Positions 45,874-55,509 of a stretch of 64,000 nt of DNA are shown piece by piece. Position 1 is the stretch's first letter. Each line of letters starts with the position of its first letter. The position numbers and the translations under genes were made by a program. The notes beneath the pieces are model-generated. The model made no database searches and was not told the origin of the DNA. It saw only the letters and a program-made list of their open reading frames with translations. Source of the stretch: Microvirga zambiensis WSM3693 (GTDB lineage: Bacteria; Pseudomonadota; Alphaproteobacteria; Rhizobiales; Beijerinckiaceae). The stretch is from positions 62,001 to 126,000 of the forward strand of contig NZ_JAERQD010000012.1 of NCBI RefSeq assembly GCF_016735695.1, read 5' to 3'.

Positions 45874-46941
45874 ATGCCCCAATCTCCGCTCATGCCCGTT
45901 TTCGATGGTCACAACGATGTGCTGCTGCGCCTGATGCGCGGCAAGATTCCTCCGGAACAGGCCTTCCTGGAGGGTGACAATATCGGACATCTCGATCTGC
46001 CGCGCATGAAGCAGGGAGGCTTCGTCGGCGGGTTCTTCGCGGTCTACGTGCCGTCCGAGAGCGGTGGCGTCGATGTCGACACGCTGATGACGCATACGAA
46101 ATACGACGTGCCCCTGCCCACGCCGCTGCCGCTCCCCTCGAGCCAGCAGGTCACGGTGCACATGGCAGCGCTCCTCATGCGGATCGAGCGGGCCTCGAAG
46201 GGCGAGGTGAAGATCTGCCGCTCGGTGGCCGACATCCGCCACTGCATCGACACCGGCAAGCTCGCCGCTATCCTTCACATCGAGGGCGCCGAGGGCATCG
46301 ACCCGGACCTCACCATGCTCGACGTGCTCCACGAGGCGGGCTTACGCTCGATCGGCCCGGTCTGGAGCCGCTCCAACATCTTCGGCCACGGCGTGCCGTT
46401 CCGCTATCCCTCGACGCCGGATACCGGCCCCGGCCTCACCGATCGCGGCTTCGAGCTCGTGCGCACCTGCAACCGCCTCAAGATCATGCTCGATCTCTCG
46501 CACCTGAACGAGAAGGGTTTCTGGGAGGTGGCAAAACTCTCCGATGCGCCGCTCGTCGCGACCCATTCCAATGCGTGGGAGATCTGCCAGCACTCGCGCA
46601 ACCTGACCGACAGGCAGCTCGCCGCGATCCGCGAGAGCCGCGGCATGGTCGGCGTGAACTTCGCCACCTCCTTCATCCGTCCCGACGGCCAGCGCAACGA
46701 CGACACGCCGCTGGAGGAGATGATCCGCCACATGGATCACCTGATCGAGCATGTGGGCGTCGACGGCGTCGGCCTCGGCTCCGATTTCGACGGCGCGACG
46801 ATCCCCGCCGAGATCGGCGACGTCACCGGCCTCCCATGCCTCGTCGACGCCATGCGCCGCCACGGCTACGACGAACCGACCCTGCGCAAGCTCTGCTACG
46901 AGAACTGGGTGAATGTTCTGGAGCGCACCTGGGGGCAGTGA
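45874..46941 (+). CDS. M19 family membrane-type dipeptidase
   Basis: Zinc dipeptidase of 355 residues related to renal dipeptidase. The first metal site is FDGHNDVLLRL near residue 10, the bridging Glu is in HIEGAEGID near 135, and further His ligands are in LDLSHLNEKGF near 210 and ATHSNAW near 230. The substrate/metal Asp is in GLGSDFDGA near 303. No signal peptide is seen, so it probably acts in the cytoplasm on dipeptides brought in by the transporter genes 36 bases upstream. Family members also cleave D-amino-acid dipeptides. Confidence 0.92.
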   Translation: MPQSPLMPVFDGHNDVLLRLMRGKIPPEQAFLEGDNIGHLDLPRMKQGGFVGGFFAVYVPSESGGVDVDTLMTHTKYDVPLPTPLPLPSSQQVTVHMAALLMRIERASKGEVKICRSVADIRHCIDTGKLAAILHIEGAEGIDPDLTMLDVLHEAGLRSIGPVWSRSNIFGHGVPFRYPSTPDTGPGLTDRGFELVRTCNRLKIMLDLSHLNEKGFWEVAKLSDAPLVATHSNAWEICQHSRNLTDRQLAAIRESRGMVGVNFATSFIRPDGQRNDDTPLEEMIRHMDHLIEHVGVDGVGLGSDFDGATIPAEIGDVTGLPCLVDAMRRHGYDEPTLRKLCYENWVNVLERTWGQ

Positions 46942-46971
46942 GCGGTTTGAAAGTGCCGAACGCTCCTCAGT

Positions 46972-47078
46972 GTCATTCCCGGACGGAGATGGCGAAAGCC
47001 ATCGCAGGGGAAGGGAACCCACTCACATGCTCGGCGCTATGGATCCCTTTCCCTCGCTGCGCTCGCCGGGGATGACAC
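46972..47078. repeat. Dispersed GTCATTCCCGG repeat (family B)
   Basis: Starts GTCATTCCCGGACGG, ends CTCGCCGGGGATGACAC; internal GGGGAAGGGAACCC and ATCCCTTTCCC arms. Part of the 314-base gap that otherwise holds only repeats. Confidence 0.75.
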
Positions 47079-47085
47079 GCATCAC

Positions 47086-47118
47086 GTCATGGCCGGCCTT
47101 GTGCCGGCCATTCACGTC
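47086..47118. repeat. Half copy of family A repeat
   Basis: GTCATGGCCGGCCTTGTGCC followed by GGCCATTCACG: only the left half of the family A element, directly before a family D element. Confidence 0.65.
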
Positions 47119-47131
47119 GCAATCTACTCTA

Positions 47132-47233
47132 CCTCATCCTGAGGAGGTCACGAAGTGACCGTTTCGAAGGAGCCTCCAGAGAGCACTGGATCCTCCTTCG
47201 AGACGCAGCCTACGGCTGCTCCTCAGGATGAGG
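47132..47233. repeat. CCTCATCCTGAGGAG element with perfect terminal inverted repeats (family D)
   Basis: Terminal 15-bp inverted repeats CCTCATCCTGAGGAG (47132-47146) and CTCCTCAGGATGAGG (47218-47232). Inside are the hairpins GTCAC/GTGAC and TCGAAGGAG/CTCCTTCGA. A second copy with a degraded right end is at 62001-62109. No coding capacity. Confidence 0.85.
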
Positions 47234-47255
47234 GCAGTGGAATTCAATCTCTGCT

Positions 47256-48095
47256 TTAACGCTCCGCCTTCGCCGTTAGCGCGAATACGCTCGCGATGCC
47301 GCCGACGCCGAGCATGAGCAGCAGGCTCACCGCGTTGATCGCCGGCGAGGCGCCCTCGCGCATCTGGCCGTACATGGCGATCGGCAGCGGCGCTTCGGAG
47401 CCGACGAGCATCAGCGTCGTGTTGAAGTTCTCGAACGACATCAGGAGCGCCACGAGCCCGGCGCCGATGAGCGCGGGGCTCAGGAAAGGCAGCGTCACCG
47501 TGCGCAGCACCCGCGCGCGGCTGGCGCCGAGATCGAAGGCTGCCTCCTCCAGCGAGCGGTCGAACTTCCGCAGGCGCGCGGCGATGATCAGCGTCGAAAT
47601 CGTCAGGATGAAGGAGAGTTGGCCGAGCACCACGAGCGGCAGGCCGGGGCGTAAGATGTCGAGATCGGTCTGAAGCCAGTCCTCGAGCCCGTTCGCCACG
47701 CGCGAGAAGAAGGCGAGGATCGAGATGCCGAGCACCACGCCGGGGATGACGAGGGGCCAGAGCATCATCATGGCGAGAAAAGTCTTGCCGCGGAACTCCG
47801 CCCGCTCCAGCACCCAGGCGTTCACGGTGCCGATGAGAACGGCGAGCAACGCGACCGGGATCGCCACCTTGAAGCTGTTGCCGATGCTGGCGAGCCAGAT
47901 CGGATCCGCCAGCACGCCGGGCTTGCCGAAAACGGCGCCGGTGCCCGTGAACCATTCGAGGGTGAAGCCGCGCCAGGGCGGCGACGGGAACTGGCTCGCG
48001 TTGAAGGCGAAGATCGCCACGACGAGAAGCGGCGCGAACAGGAAAAGATAGAACGCCGCGATGTAGAGCTTCCAGGTGAAGGACGGGCGGTTCAT
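47256..48095 (-). CDS. Polyamine-type ABC permease (PotC-like)
   Basis: 279-residue permease with six hydrophobic segments. The N-terminal segment is followed by NASQFPSPPWRGFTLEWF, and the EAA loop is LEEAAFDLGASRARVLRTV near 177. The PotC/PotI family matches this layout. It is the last gene of the operon and is followed by repeats. Confidence 0.9.
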   Translation of the reverse strand: MNRPSFTWKLYIAAFYLFLFAPLLVVAIFAFNASQFPSPPWRGFTLEWFTGTGAVFGKPGVLADPIWLASIGNSFKVAIPVALLAVLIGTVNAWVLERAEFRGKTFLAMMMLWPLVIPGVVLGISILAFFSRVANGLEDWLQTDLDILRPGLPLVVLGQLSFILTISTLIIAARLRKFDRSLEEAAFDLGASRARVLRTVTLPFLSPALIGAGLVALLMSFENFNTTLMLVGSEAPLPIAMYGQMREGASPAINAVSLLLMLGVGGIASVFALTAKAER

Positions 48096-48102
48096 GGCGA
48101 TC

Positions 48103-48972
48103 TCATGCCTGCTTCAAGGTGGTGCCGAGGCTCTGTCCGGTGAGGCGCAGGCCCAGCCACACGATGGCGGACGAAAGCAGCAGGAGCAGCATGCCGAAGG
48201 CCGCTCCCTGCGGCCAGTTGAAGCGCGTGATGAACTGGGCGTAGATCTGCTCGGTGAACCACAATCCGTTCTTGCCGCCCAACAGCACCGGGGTCGCGAA
48301 ATTGCCGACGGTGAGCATGAAAACGATGATGCAGCCCGCAACGATGCCCGGCATGGCATGTGGGATCACGATGCGGCGCAGCACCGTCCAGCGCGAGCCG
48401 CCGAGATCGTATCCGGCCTCGACCACGGCAGGCTCCAGGCTCTCCAGCGCATTGGCGAGCGGCACGATCATGAACAGCAGGCCGCCATAGACGAGGCCGA
48501 GGATCACCGCGCCGTCATTGTAGAGAAGCTCGACCGGCTGGCTCGCAAGCCCGACCGCCCTCAGCGCGTAGGAGATGACGCCGGTCTCGCGCAGCAGGAT
48601 CATCCAGCCGAGGGTGCGCACCAGTTCCGACACCCAGAACGGCAAAAGGCAGAGCAGCAGCAGCATCGCCTTCAGGCGTCCCTGCGCGACGCGGGCGATG
48701 TAGAGCGCGATCGGGAAGGCGAGCACGAGGGTGAGCGCCGTCACCAGGATCGACATGAAGGCGGTGCGCGCAAACGTGCGCCAATAGAGCGGCTCGGTGA
48801 AGAATTCGAGATAATTGCCGAAGCCGAACGCATAGACCCGCGGCGCCACCCGCTCGCTGAAGGAAAGGATCAGGATCTCCACATGCGGCAGCACGATGAG
48901 GAGCCCGAGCCACAGGAGCGCGGGCGCGAGCAGCAGGAAGAGCGTGAGGCTTTGCGCGGGTTTCGCGATCAT
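48103..48972 (-). CDS. Polyamine-type ABC permease (PotB-like)
   Basis: 289-residue partner permease. PALLWLGLLIVLPHVEILILS is the first helix region, and VEAGYDLGGSRWTVLRRIV near 183 is the EAA loop. NFATPVLLGGKNGLW lies near 225. Its start overlaps the PotA-like stop by ATGA, and the PotC-like gene follows seven bases after it. Confidence 0.9.
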   Translation of the reverse strand: MIAKPAQSLTLFLLLAPALLWLGLLIVLPHVEILILSFSERVAPRVYAFGFGNYLEFFTEPLYWRTFARTAFMSILVTALTLVLAFPIALYIARVAQGRLKAMLLLLCLLPFWVSELVRTLGWMILLRETGVISYALRAVGLASQPVELLYNDGAVILGLVYGGLLFMIVPLANALESLEPAVVEAGYDLGGSRWTVLRRIVIPHAMPGIVAGCIIVFMLTVGNFATPVLLGGKNGLWFTEQIYAQFITRFNWPQGAAFGMLLLLLSSAIVWLGLRLTGQSLGTTLKQA

Positions 48973-50063
48973 GCGGCGAAAACCTTCATCGCATCGGCCG
49001 TCCAGCCCACATGGATCGGCGCGCCGACCTCGATGCCGGCGAGCGGGCCGGCCTGCGGCAGCACCGCGCGCACGGGCTCGGCGAAGCCCGCCGTATCGAT
49101 CAGCAGGCTCGACGCGGCACCGTCGAAGAGCACGGCGGAGACGCGGCCTTCGAAGCGGTTCGGCAGGTTGGCGAGCGAGGATTGATCCTGCGCCAAGGCG
49201 ACGGCTTCAGGCCGGACGAAGGCGAGCGCCTGCGCGGCACCGCTCCCCTGCCCCTGCACCACCGCTCCCGACGACAGCCGCACGGCGACGGCGCCGTTGG
49301 ACGCGGAGGCGGCCTGTCCCTGCCAGCGATTCGTCTCGCCGACGAAGCTCGCGACGAAGGGCGTCGCCGGGCTGTGATAGAGCTCGCGCGGGCTTCCTAC
49401 CTGCTCGAACCGGCCCTGATTCATCACGGCGATGCGATCCGACATGACCAGCGCTTCGGACTGATCGTGCGTGATATAGGCGAAGGTGGTGTTGAAGGTC
49501 CCCTGCAGCTGCTTCAGCTCGATCTTCATGTGCTCGCGCAGCTTCAGATCGAGCGCGCCGAGCGGCTCGTCGAGGAGCACGAGGGTGGGCTCCAGTACGA
49601 GGCAGCGGGCGATCGCGACGCGCTGCCGCTGCCCCCCGGACAAAGCCGTCACGCGCCTTTCGCCGAAACCTTTCAGGCCGACGCGCTCCAGCATGCGCCC
49701 CGCGCGCTCCTCGGCCTCGGCGCGGGAAACGCCGCGGCAGGTGAGCCCATAGGCCACGTTCTCGCCGACGCTCATCATGGGAAAGAGCGCGAGGCTCTGG
49801 AACACCATGTTGACGGGCCGCCTGTTGGCCGGAACGCCGATCATCGATTTAGACCGGATGCGGATGTCGCCGGAGGTCGGATGCTCGAATCCGGCGATCA
49901 TGCGCATCAGGGTGGTCTTGCCGCAGCCGGAAGGGCCGAGGATCGAGAAGAACTCGCCCGGCGCGACGCTGAACGTCACATCGTCGACGGCCGCATGGGA
50001 GCCGAAGCGCTTCGTGACGTTGACGATGTCGAGATCGGTGGCGGTATGAGAGGAAGCTGCCAT
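48969..50063 (-). CDS. Polyamine-type ABC ATPase (PotA-like)
   Basis: 364-residue ATPase with Walker A GPSGCGKTT near residue 40, [15 protein letters not shown] near 138 and Walker B LVLLDEPLGALD near 160. A C-terminal TOBE domain lies from about 280 (PNRFEGRVSAVLFDG). The ATG at 50063 gives the family start. A terminator lies between it and the binding-protein gene. Confidence 0.92.
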   Translation of the reverse strand: MAASSHTATDLDIVNVTKRFGSHAAVDDVTFSVAPGEFFSILGPSGCGKTTLMRMIAGFEHPTSGDIRIRSKSMIGVPANRRPVNMVFQSLALFPMMSVGENVAYGLTCRGVSRAEAEERAGRMLERVGLKGFGERRVTALSGGQRQRVAIARCLVLEPTLVLLDEPLGALDLKLREHMKIELKQLQGTFNTTFAYITHDQSEALVMSDRIAVMNQGRFEQVGSPRELYHSPATPFVASFVGETNRWQGQAASASNGAVAVRLSSGAVVQGQGSGAAQALAFVRPEAVALAQDQSSLANLPNRFEGRVSAVLFDGAASSLLIDTAGFAEPVRAVLPQAGPLAGIEVGAPIHVGWTADAMKVFAA

Positions 50064-50076
50064 GACGCTACCACGC

Positions 50077-50108
50077 AAAAAGTCATCCCCCGGCGAGCCG
50101 GGGGATGA
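50077..50108 (-). terminator. Terminator between PotD-like and PotA-like genes
   Basis: 11-bp stem TCATCCCCCGG/CCGGGGGATGA (50083-50108) with a CGAG loop, followed on the minus strand by C and TTTTT (50077-50081). Partial termination here would give more binding protein than ATPase and permease. Confidence 0.85.
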
Positions 50109-50128
50109 TGATACAACACAATCGGCTT

Positions 50129-51202
50129 TTACGAACCGGCCTTCAGGCGGTCGAGGACCTTGCCCTCGATCTCCTCGAGGCCCGCCGGCACGGCCGGATA
50201 CCACTTGATGTTGTCGATGGCGGCCTTCGGGAAGCTTTCGGCGAACTGGTCCTTCAGCTTGCCCTGCATGAGCTTGTCGGCGCCGTTGGAAGCCGTGAAG
50301 TTGCCGGCGGCGGCGGCGACCTTAGCGGCGATTTCCGGCCGCATGTTGAAGTTGATCCACTTGTAGGCGGCATCGTCGTTGCGGCCCTTGGCGGGGATCG
50401 CGAAGGTGTCGACCCAGCCGAGCGCACCGGACTTCGGCGCGATGAACTTCATGTCCGGGTTTTCGGCGTTGAGCTTCCAGCCACCCGTATCCCAGGCCAT
50501 GGCGGCGACGATCTCACCGGAGCGTACGGCGTTGAGGAGCTGGTCCGAGCCTTCCCAGAAGAACTTAACGTTCTTCTTGCACTCGGCGAGCTTGGCGCCA
50601 ACCTTGTCCATCAGAGCCGCATACGCCTTCGCATCGCCATAGGCGGCGAAGGGGTCCATGCCGTTGGCGAAGGCAAAGGCGATCAGCGCCGGGCGCTTGG
50701 CGCGGAAGCTGGCCTTGCCTGCGACCGCAGGACCGCAGAGGTCGTTGTAATCGGCGACGTTCGGCGCCGCCTTGGTGTTCACGACGAGGCCGTCCGTGCC
50801 CCAGATATGCGGAACGCCGTAGACCTTGCCGTCGGTGGTGGTGTTCTTCTTGGTCGCTTCGAGCATCGAGGCGATGAACTGGTCCGACTTGAGCTTGGAC
50901 AGGTCGAGCGGCTTGTAGATGCCGAACTCGGCCTGCGGGCCGGCGATGCGGTCCTGGCTCGGCTGGGCGAGATCGAAGCCTGCGCCTTGCGTGGCGCGCA
51001 GCTTGGAGATCATCTCCTCGTTGTTCGAGGTGGTCACCTCGACCTCGATCCCGGTCTCCTTCGTGAATTCGGCGACCACGTCGGGCGGAGCATAGCCCGA
51101 CCAGGTCAGGAGCCGCAGCTTCTCGGCGGCTTCAGCCGAGCCGACGACCATGAGAGCGGCGAGTGCCGTTGCCAGCTTCAGGCTGGCGCGTTTCGTCAAC
51201 AT
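50129..51202 (-). CDS. Polyamine-type periplasmic binding protein (PotD-like)
   Basis: 357-residue binding protein. The Sec signal ends near GSAEAAEK; the mature part starts KLRLLTWSGYAPPDVVAEFTKE, typical of the PotD/extracellular-binding-protein group. Other blocks are VPHIWGTDGLVVNTKA near 145 and AMAWDTGGWKLNAE near 250. The ATG at 51202 follows GGAGG by six bases. Spermidine, putrescine or another cation could be the ligand. Confidence 0.88.
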   Translation of the reverse strand: MLTKRASLKLATALAALMVVGSAEAAEKLRLLTWSGYAPPDVVAEFTKETGIEVEVTTSNNEEMISKLRATQGAGFDLAQPSQDRIAGPQAEFGIYKPLDLSKLKSDQFIASMLEATKKNTTTDGKVYGVPHIWGTDGLVVNTKAAPNVADYNDLCGPAVAGKASFRAKRPALIAFAFANGMDPFAAYGDAKAYAALMDKVGAKLAECKKNVKFFWEGSDQLLNAVRSGEIVAAMAWDTGGWKLNAENPDMKFIAPKSGALGWVDTFAIPAKGRNDDAAYKWINFNMRPEIAAKVAAAAGNFTASNGADKLMQGKLKDQFAESFPKAAIDNIKWYPAVPAGLEEIEGKVLDRLKAGS

Positions 51203-51345
51203 CCTCATCCTCCATGTGGTTGGGCTTTTACCCATGTTCCCCAGTTGCAAAATTATATGACACTTGCACGACGCGCCAGAGGATTCGGAGCCGGCTCACG
51301 AATGACGTAACGGCTGACAGGACCTCCCCGCCCCGTTATGGATAG

Positions 51346-52317
<972 letters not shown>

Positions 52318-52375
52318 GGTTGTTCGTCATCCAGGATCGGCTCACACTCCCAGTATCGCTGCCAGAACTCACCAC

Positions 52376-52483
52376 GTCATGGCCGGGCTTGTCCCGGCCA
52401 TCTCGATGCAGTGAGGCGCAGCGCTTTTCCAATCGGGATCACCGGCACTGATCCCCGGATCAAGTCCGGGGAGGTGATGACGT
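52376..52483. repeat. Dispersed GTCATGGCCGG repeat (family A)
   Basis: Starts GTCATGGCCGGGCTTGTCCC and ends CCGGGGAGGTGATGACG; internal ATCTCGATG and ATCGGGATC arms, plus ATCCCCGGATCAAGTCCGGG as in 7506-7612. Part of the 407-base gap before the dehydrogenase; no gene seen in it. Confidence 0.75.
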
Positions 52484-52546
52484 GAGAGGGTGTCATCACA
52501 GAGGCGCGAGCCGATCCAGTACGCTTGAAGGCGGAGCGCGACCAGC

Positions 52547-52656
52547 CCTCTCCCCCCTTGTGGGGGAGAGTTGGAGAGGGGGGTGCTGCGCAAGACTGGA
52601 ACCAGCATGGCGCTCACCCCCCCCTCCCTAGCCCTCCCCCACAAGGAGGGAGGGGA
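52547..52656. repeat. Two-armed CT/GA-rich composite palindrome (family E), inverted copy
   Basis: Left arm CCCTCTCCCCCCTTGTGGGG is the reverse complement of the right arm at 33235-33273, and the right arm (52615-52656, with CCCTCCCTAGCCCTCCCCCA) matches the left arm at 33153. The 31-base centre differs. Confidence 0.8.
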
Positions 52657-52724
52657 CCCGCAGCACACTCGTCAACCGATACCGGATCTCCGCTGCGCTT
52701 CGTCCGGGATGACGCCTGCAAAAA

Positions 52725-53510
52725 CTACTCCGCCGTCCAGCCGCCATCCATCGACAGGTTGGCGCCCGTGATCTGGCTCGCCGCATCCGTGCAGAGAAAC
52801 ACCGCAAGCGCCGCCACCTGATCGACGGTCACGAACTGCTTGGTGGGCTGGGCCTCCAGAAGCACGTCGTGCATCACCTGCTCGCGGGTCATGTTGCGCG
52901 CCTTCATGGTGTCGGGAATCTGCTTCTCGACGAGAGGCGTCCAGACATAGCCCGGGCTGATGCAGTTCACCGTGACGCCGTGCGTCGCCACTTCGAGCGC
53001 CACGGTCTTGGTCAGGCCGGCGATGCCGTGCTTGGCAGCCACATAGGCCGACTTGAAGGGCGATGCGACGAGGGAATGGGCTGAGGCCGTGTTGATGATG
53101 CGGCCCCACTTGCGCGCCTTCATGCCCGACACCGCGGCGCGGGTCGCATGAAACGCGGATGAGAGGTTGATGGCGATGATCTGGTTCCACTTCTCGACCG
53201 GGAAGTCCTCGATCGGCGCAACGAACTGGATGCCTGCATTGTTGACGAGGATATCGACGCTGCCGAAAGTCGTCTCGCCGAGGCGCACCATCGCCTCGAT
53301 CTCATCCGGCTTGGTCATGTCGGCCGGCGAGTAGATCGCCTTCACGCCGTATTCGCTCTCGATGCCGGCACGGATCTTCTCGATCTCGCCCGCATCGCCG
53401 AAGCCGTTGAGGACGACGTTGGCCCCTTCCTTTGCAAAAGCAAGGGCAATGGCATGGCCGATGCCGCTGGTCGAGCCGGTCACGACGGCCGTCTTGGATT
53501 TCAAAGTCAT
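52725..53510 (-). CDS. bdhA: 3-hydroxybutyrate dehydrogenase (SDR family)
   Basis: NAD-dependent oxidation of D-3-hydroxybutyrate to acetoacetate in PHB breakdown, 261 residues. The cofactor loop is TGSTSGIGHAIA near residue 11, and NNAGIQFVAPIE near 90 is characteristic of this enzyme. The catalytic Ser lies in TASAHSLVAS, followed by YVAAKHG near 156, and SPGYVWTPLVEKQI is near 187. The length and the C-terminal GGWTAE match the family. Single gene, divergent from pxpB. Confidence 0.93.
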   Translation of the reverse strand: MTLKSKTAVVTGSTSGIGHAIALAFAKEGANVVLNGFGDAGEIEKIRAGIESEYGVKAIYSPADMTKPDEIEAMVRLGETTFGSVDILVNNAGIQFVAPIEDFPVEKWNQIIAINLSSAFHATRAAVSGMKARKWGRIINTASAHSLVASPFKSAYVAAKHGIAGLTKTVALEVATHGVTVNCISPGYVWTPLVEKQIPDTMKARNMTREQVMHDVLLEAQPTKQFVTVDQVAALAVFLCTDAASQITGANLSMDGGWTAE

Positions 53511-53732
53511 GATCTGATCCCCTAAAGCCTGGCCTCAGGCCCCCTCCCACGCTGCCATAGCACGAAGGGCGCCGCGAGGGTGAGCCTATCAAAAAGGACT
53601 AGGAATGGAGGGCCGCCATCCTCCGCCCTCACCTGCTTGCCGTGCATGGCGCAATGCGGCCCTCCCCGTTGCCCGATCTCCGGCAATATGAGATTTGGGG
53701 TTTGAGGCTGTTTCAAGAACGCCAACAGGTGC

Positions 53733-54455
53733 ATGGTGCCGACACCGAAGATCCTTCCCTGCGGCGACAGCGCCGTGACCATCGAGTTCGGCGACCGGAT
53801 CGATCCGGACGTCAACGGCATGGTGCTCGCGCTCGACGACATCATCCGGGCCCGCGCACCGGAGGGCCTGCTCGAGACGGTTCCCACCTATCGCTCGCTG
53901 ACCGTCCAGTTCGATCCGGTGACAACCGATTACGACGCCCTGATCCGACTCGTGACCGAGGAGACGAAGGATCTGGCGCCGCGCAACGCCGTCGGAAGGC
54001 GCTGGCGCGTGCCGGTGGTCTATGGCGGCGATTTCGGAAGCGATCTCGATGAGGTGGCACAGACCCACGGGATGACGCCGAACCAGCTGATCGAGATCCA
54101 TTCGTCAGCGATCTACCGCATCTACATGATCGGCTTCCTGCCGGGCTTCACCTATCTCGGCGGCCTCGACAAGCGGATCGCGACATCCCGCCGGGTCCAG
54201 CCCCGCGCAAAGATCCCGGCCGGGACGATCATGATCGGCGGGGAACAGGCCGGCATCGCGCCCATGGACATGCCGAGCGGCTGGCACAATCTCGGCCTGA
54301 CGCCCGTTCGGCCCTATGCGCCCGAACGCGATCCGGTCTTCCTCTTCGCGGCCGGCGACGAGATCGTCTTCGAGCCCGTCGACGCCTCGCGCTGGGAGGC
54401 GCTGGAGAAGGCCGCACGCGCCGGCGAGCCGGTGGCCGAGGAGATGCGTCCATGA
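53733..54455 (+). CDS. pxpB: 5-oxoprolinase subunit PxpB (KipI-like)
   Basis: Part of the ATP-dependent PxpABC enzyme that opens 5-oxoproline to glutamate. 240 residues: ILPCGDSAVTIEFGD at the N-terminus, VPTYRSLTVQFDP near 50, VPVVYGGDFGSDL near 92, and GFLPGFTYLGGLD near 132 (the HP/GF signature). PAGTIMIGGEQAGI follows. Its stop overlaps pxpC by ATGA. PxpA is not in the window. Confidence 0.93.
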   Translation: MVPTPKILPCGDSAVTIEFGDRIDPDVNGMVLALDDIIRARAPEGLLETVPTYRSLTVQFDPVTTDYDALIRLVTEETKDLAPRNAVGRRWRVPVVYGGDFGSDLDEVAQTHGMTPNQLIEIHSSAIYRIYMIGFLPGFTYLGGLDKRIATSRRVQPRAKIPAGTIMIGGEQAGIAPMDMPSGWHNLGLTPVRPYAPERDPVFLFAAGDEIVFEPVDASRWEALEKAARAGEPVAEEMRP

Positions 54456-55477
54456 CGGATCTTCTGGTAAAGTCCTGCGGGCCGATGACCACCCTGCAGG
54501 ATCGCGGCCGCCTCGGCTTCCAGGGTTTTGGGGTTTCCCCTTCCGGCGCCATGGATCGGCGGGCGCTCGCCATGGCCAATGTGCTCGTCGGCAATGCGCC
54601 CGAGACGGCGGCCATCGAGTTCATGAATCTCGGCGGCTCGTTTACCTGCGAGGGTGGCGATCTTCACGTTGCGCTCGTCGGCGCGGGGGCTGCCATGAGC
54701 ATCGACGGAACTCCGGTGCCGCCCCAGACCTCCGCGATTCTCAAGGAGGGACAGGTCCTCGATATCGGCCATCCGAGGACAGGCACCTTCGCCTATCTCG
54801 CCATTGACGGCGGCTTCGCGGTCGAGCCGCAGCTGGGAAGCCTCTCCTTCCATCTGCGCTCGCGTCTCGGCGGCCTCAACGGCGCCGCCCTGAAAGCGGG
54901 TGACCGCCTGCCGTGCCGAGGCTCGGGCGACGAGCGCGAGCCGATGCAGCTTGTCGTGCAGCCGCCGGAGGATGGCGGTGCAATCCGCGTCATGCTGGGG
55001 CCGCAGGACGATTACTTTCCATCGGAAACTATTTGCTTGTTCCTGGAAAGTGATTTTACCGTGAGCCCGCAGGCGGATCGGATGGGCTTCCAGCTCACCG
55101 GGCCGCGGCTTGAACATGCCAAGGGCTTCAACATCGTCTCCGACGGGATCGTCGACGGCCATATCCAGGTGCCGGGCAGCGGTCAGCCCATCGTGCTCAT
55201 GCGCGACCGGCAGACGGCTGGCGGATATCCGAAGATCGCAACCGTGATCAGCGCCGACCTCGGCCGCTTCGCGCAGCTGCGTCCGGGCACGACCCTGCGC
55301 TTCAGGGCGGTGGAGCGGGCGGAGGCCCTGGCGGCGGCACGCGGTCTCAAGGATTGGCTCGCCGCCCTGCCCTCACAACTGACGCCGGTCCGCTTCAACC
55401 TCACGACCGAGCATCTTTTGAGCCGCAACCTGATCGGCGGTACCGTCGATGCGCTTGCTTCCGCGCCGCACGAATGA
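54452..55477 (+). CDS. pxpC: 5-oxoprolinase subunit PxpC (biotin-dependent carboxyltransferase-like, KipA)
   Basis: Partner of PxpB, 341 residues of the AHS2/KipA family. Key blocks are GPMTTLQDRGRLGFQGFGVS near residue 10, SGAMDRRALAMANVLVGN near 30, LGPQDDYFP near 182, and QADRMGFQLTGPRL near 205 (Asp, Arg and Gly). MRDRQTAGGYPKIATV follows near 248. It converges with glcB. Confidence 0.92.
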   Translation: MTDLLVKSCGPMTTLQDRGRLGFQGFGVSPSGAMDRRALAMANVLVGNAPETAAIEFMNLGGSFTCEGGDLHVALVGAGAAMSIDGTPVPPQTSAILKEGQVLDIGHPRTGTFAYLAIDGGFAVEPQLGSLSFHLRSRLGGLNGAALKAGDRLPCRGSGDEREPMQLVVQPPEDGGAIRVMLGPQDDYFPSETICLFLESDFTVSPQADRMGFQLTGPRLEHAKGFNIVSDGIVDGHIQVPGSGQPIVLMRDRQTAGGYPKIATVISADLGRFAQLRPGTTLRFRAVERAEALAAARGLKDWLAALPSQLTPVRFNLTTEHLLSRNLIGGTVDALASAPHE

Positions 55478-55501
55478 AAAAGGCGCCGCGGCGGCGGCGC
55501 C
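55477..55501 (-). terminator. Terminator of glcB (convergent with pxpC)
   Basis: 8-bp stem GGCGCCGC/GCGGCGCC (55482-55489, 55494-55501) with TTTTT on the minus-strand side. It starts directly after the pxpC stop codon and may serve both genes. Confidence 0.85.
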
Positions 55502-55509
55502 CTCCTTTG

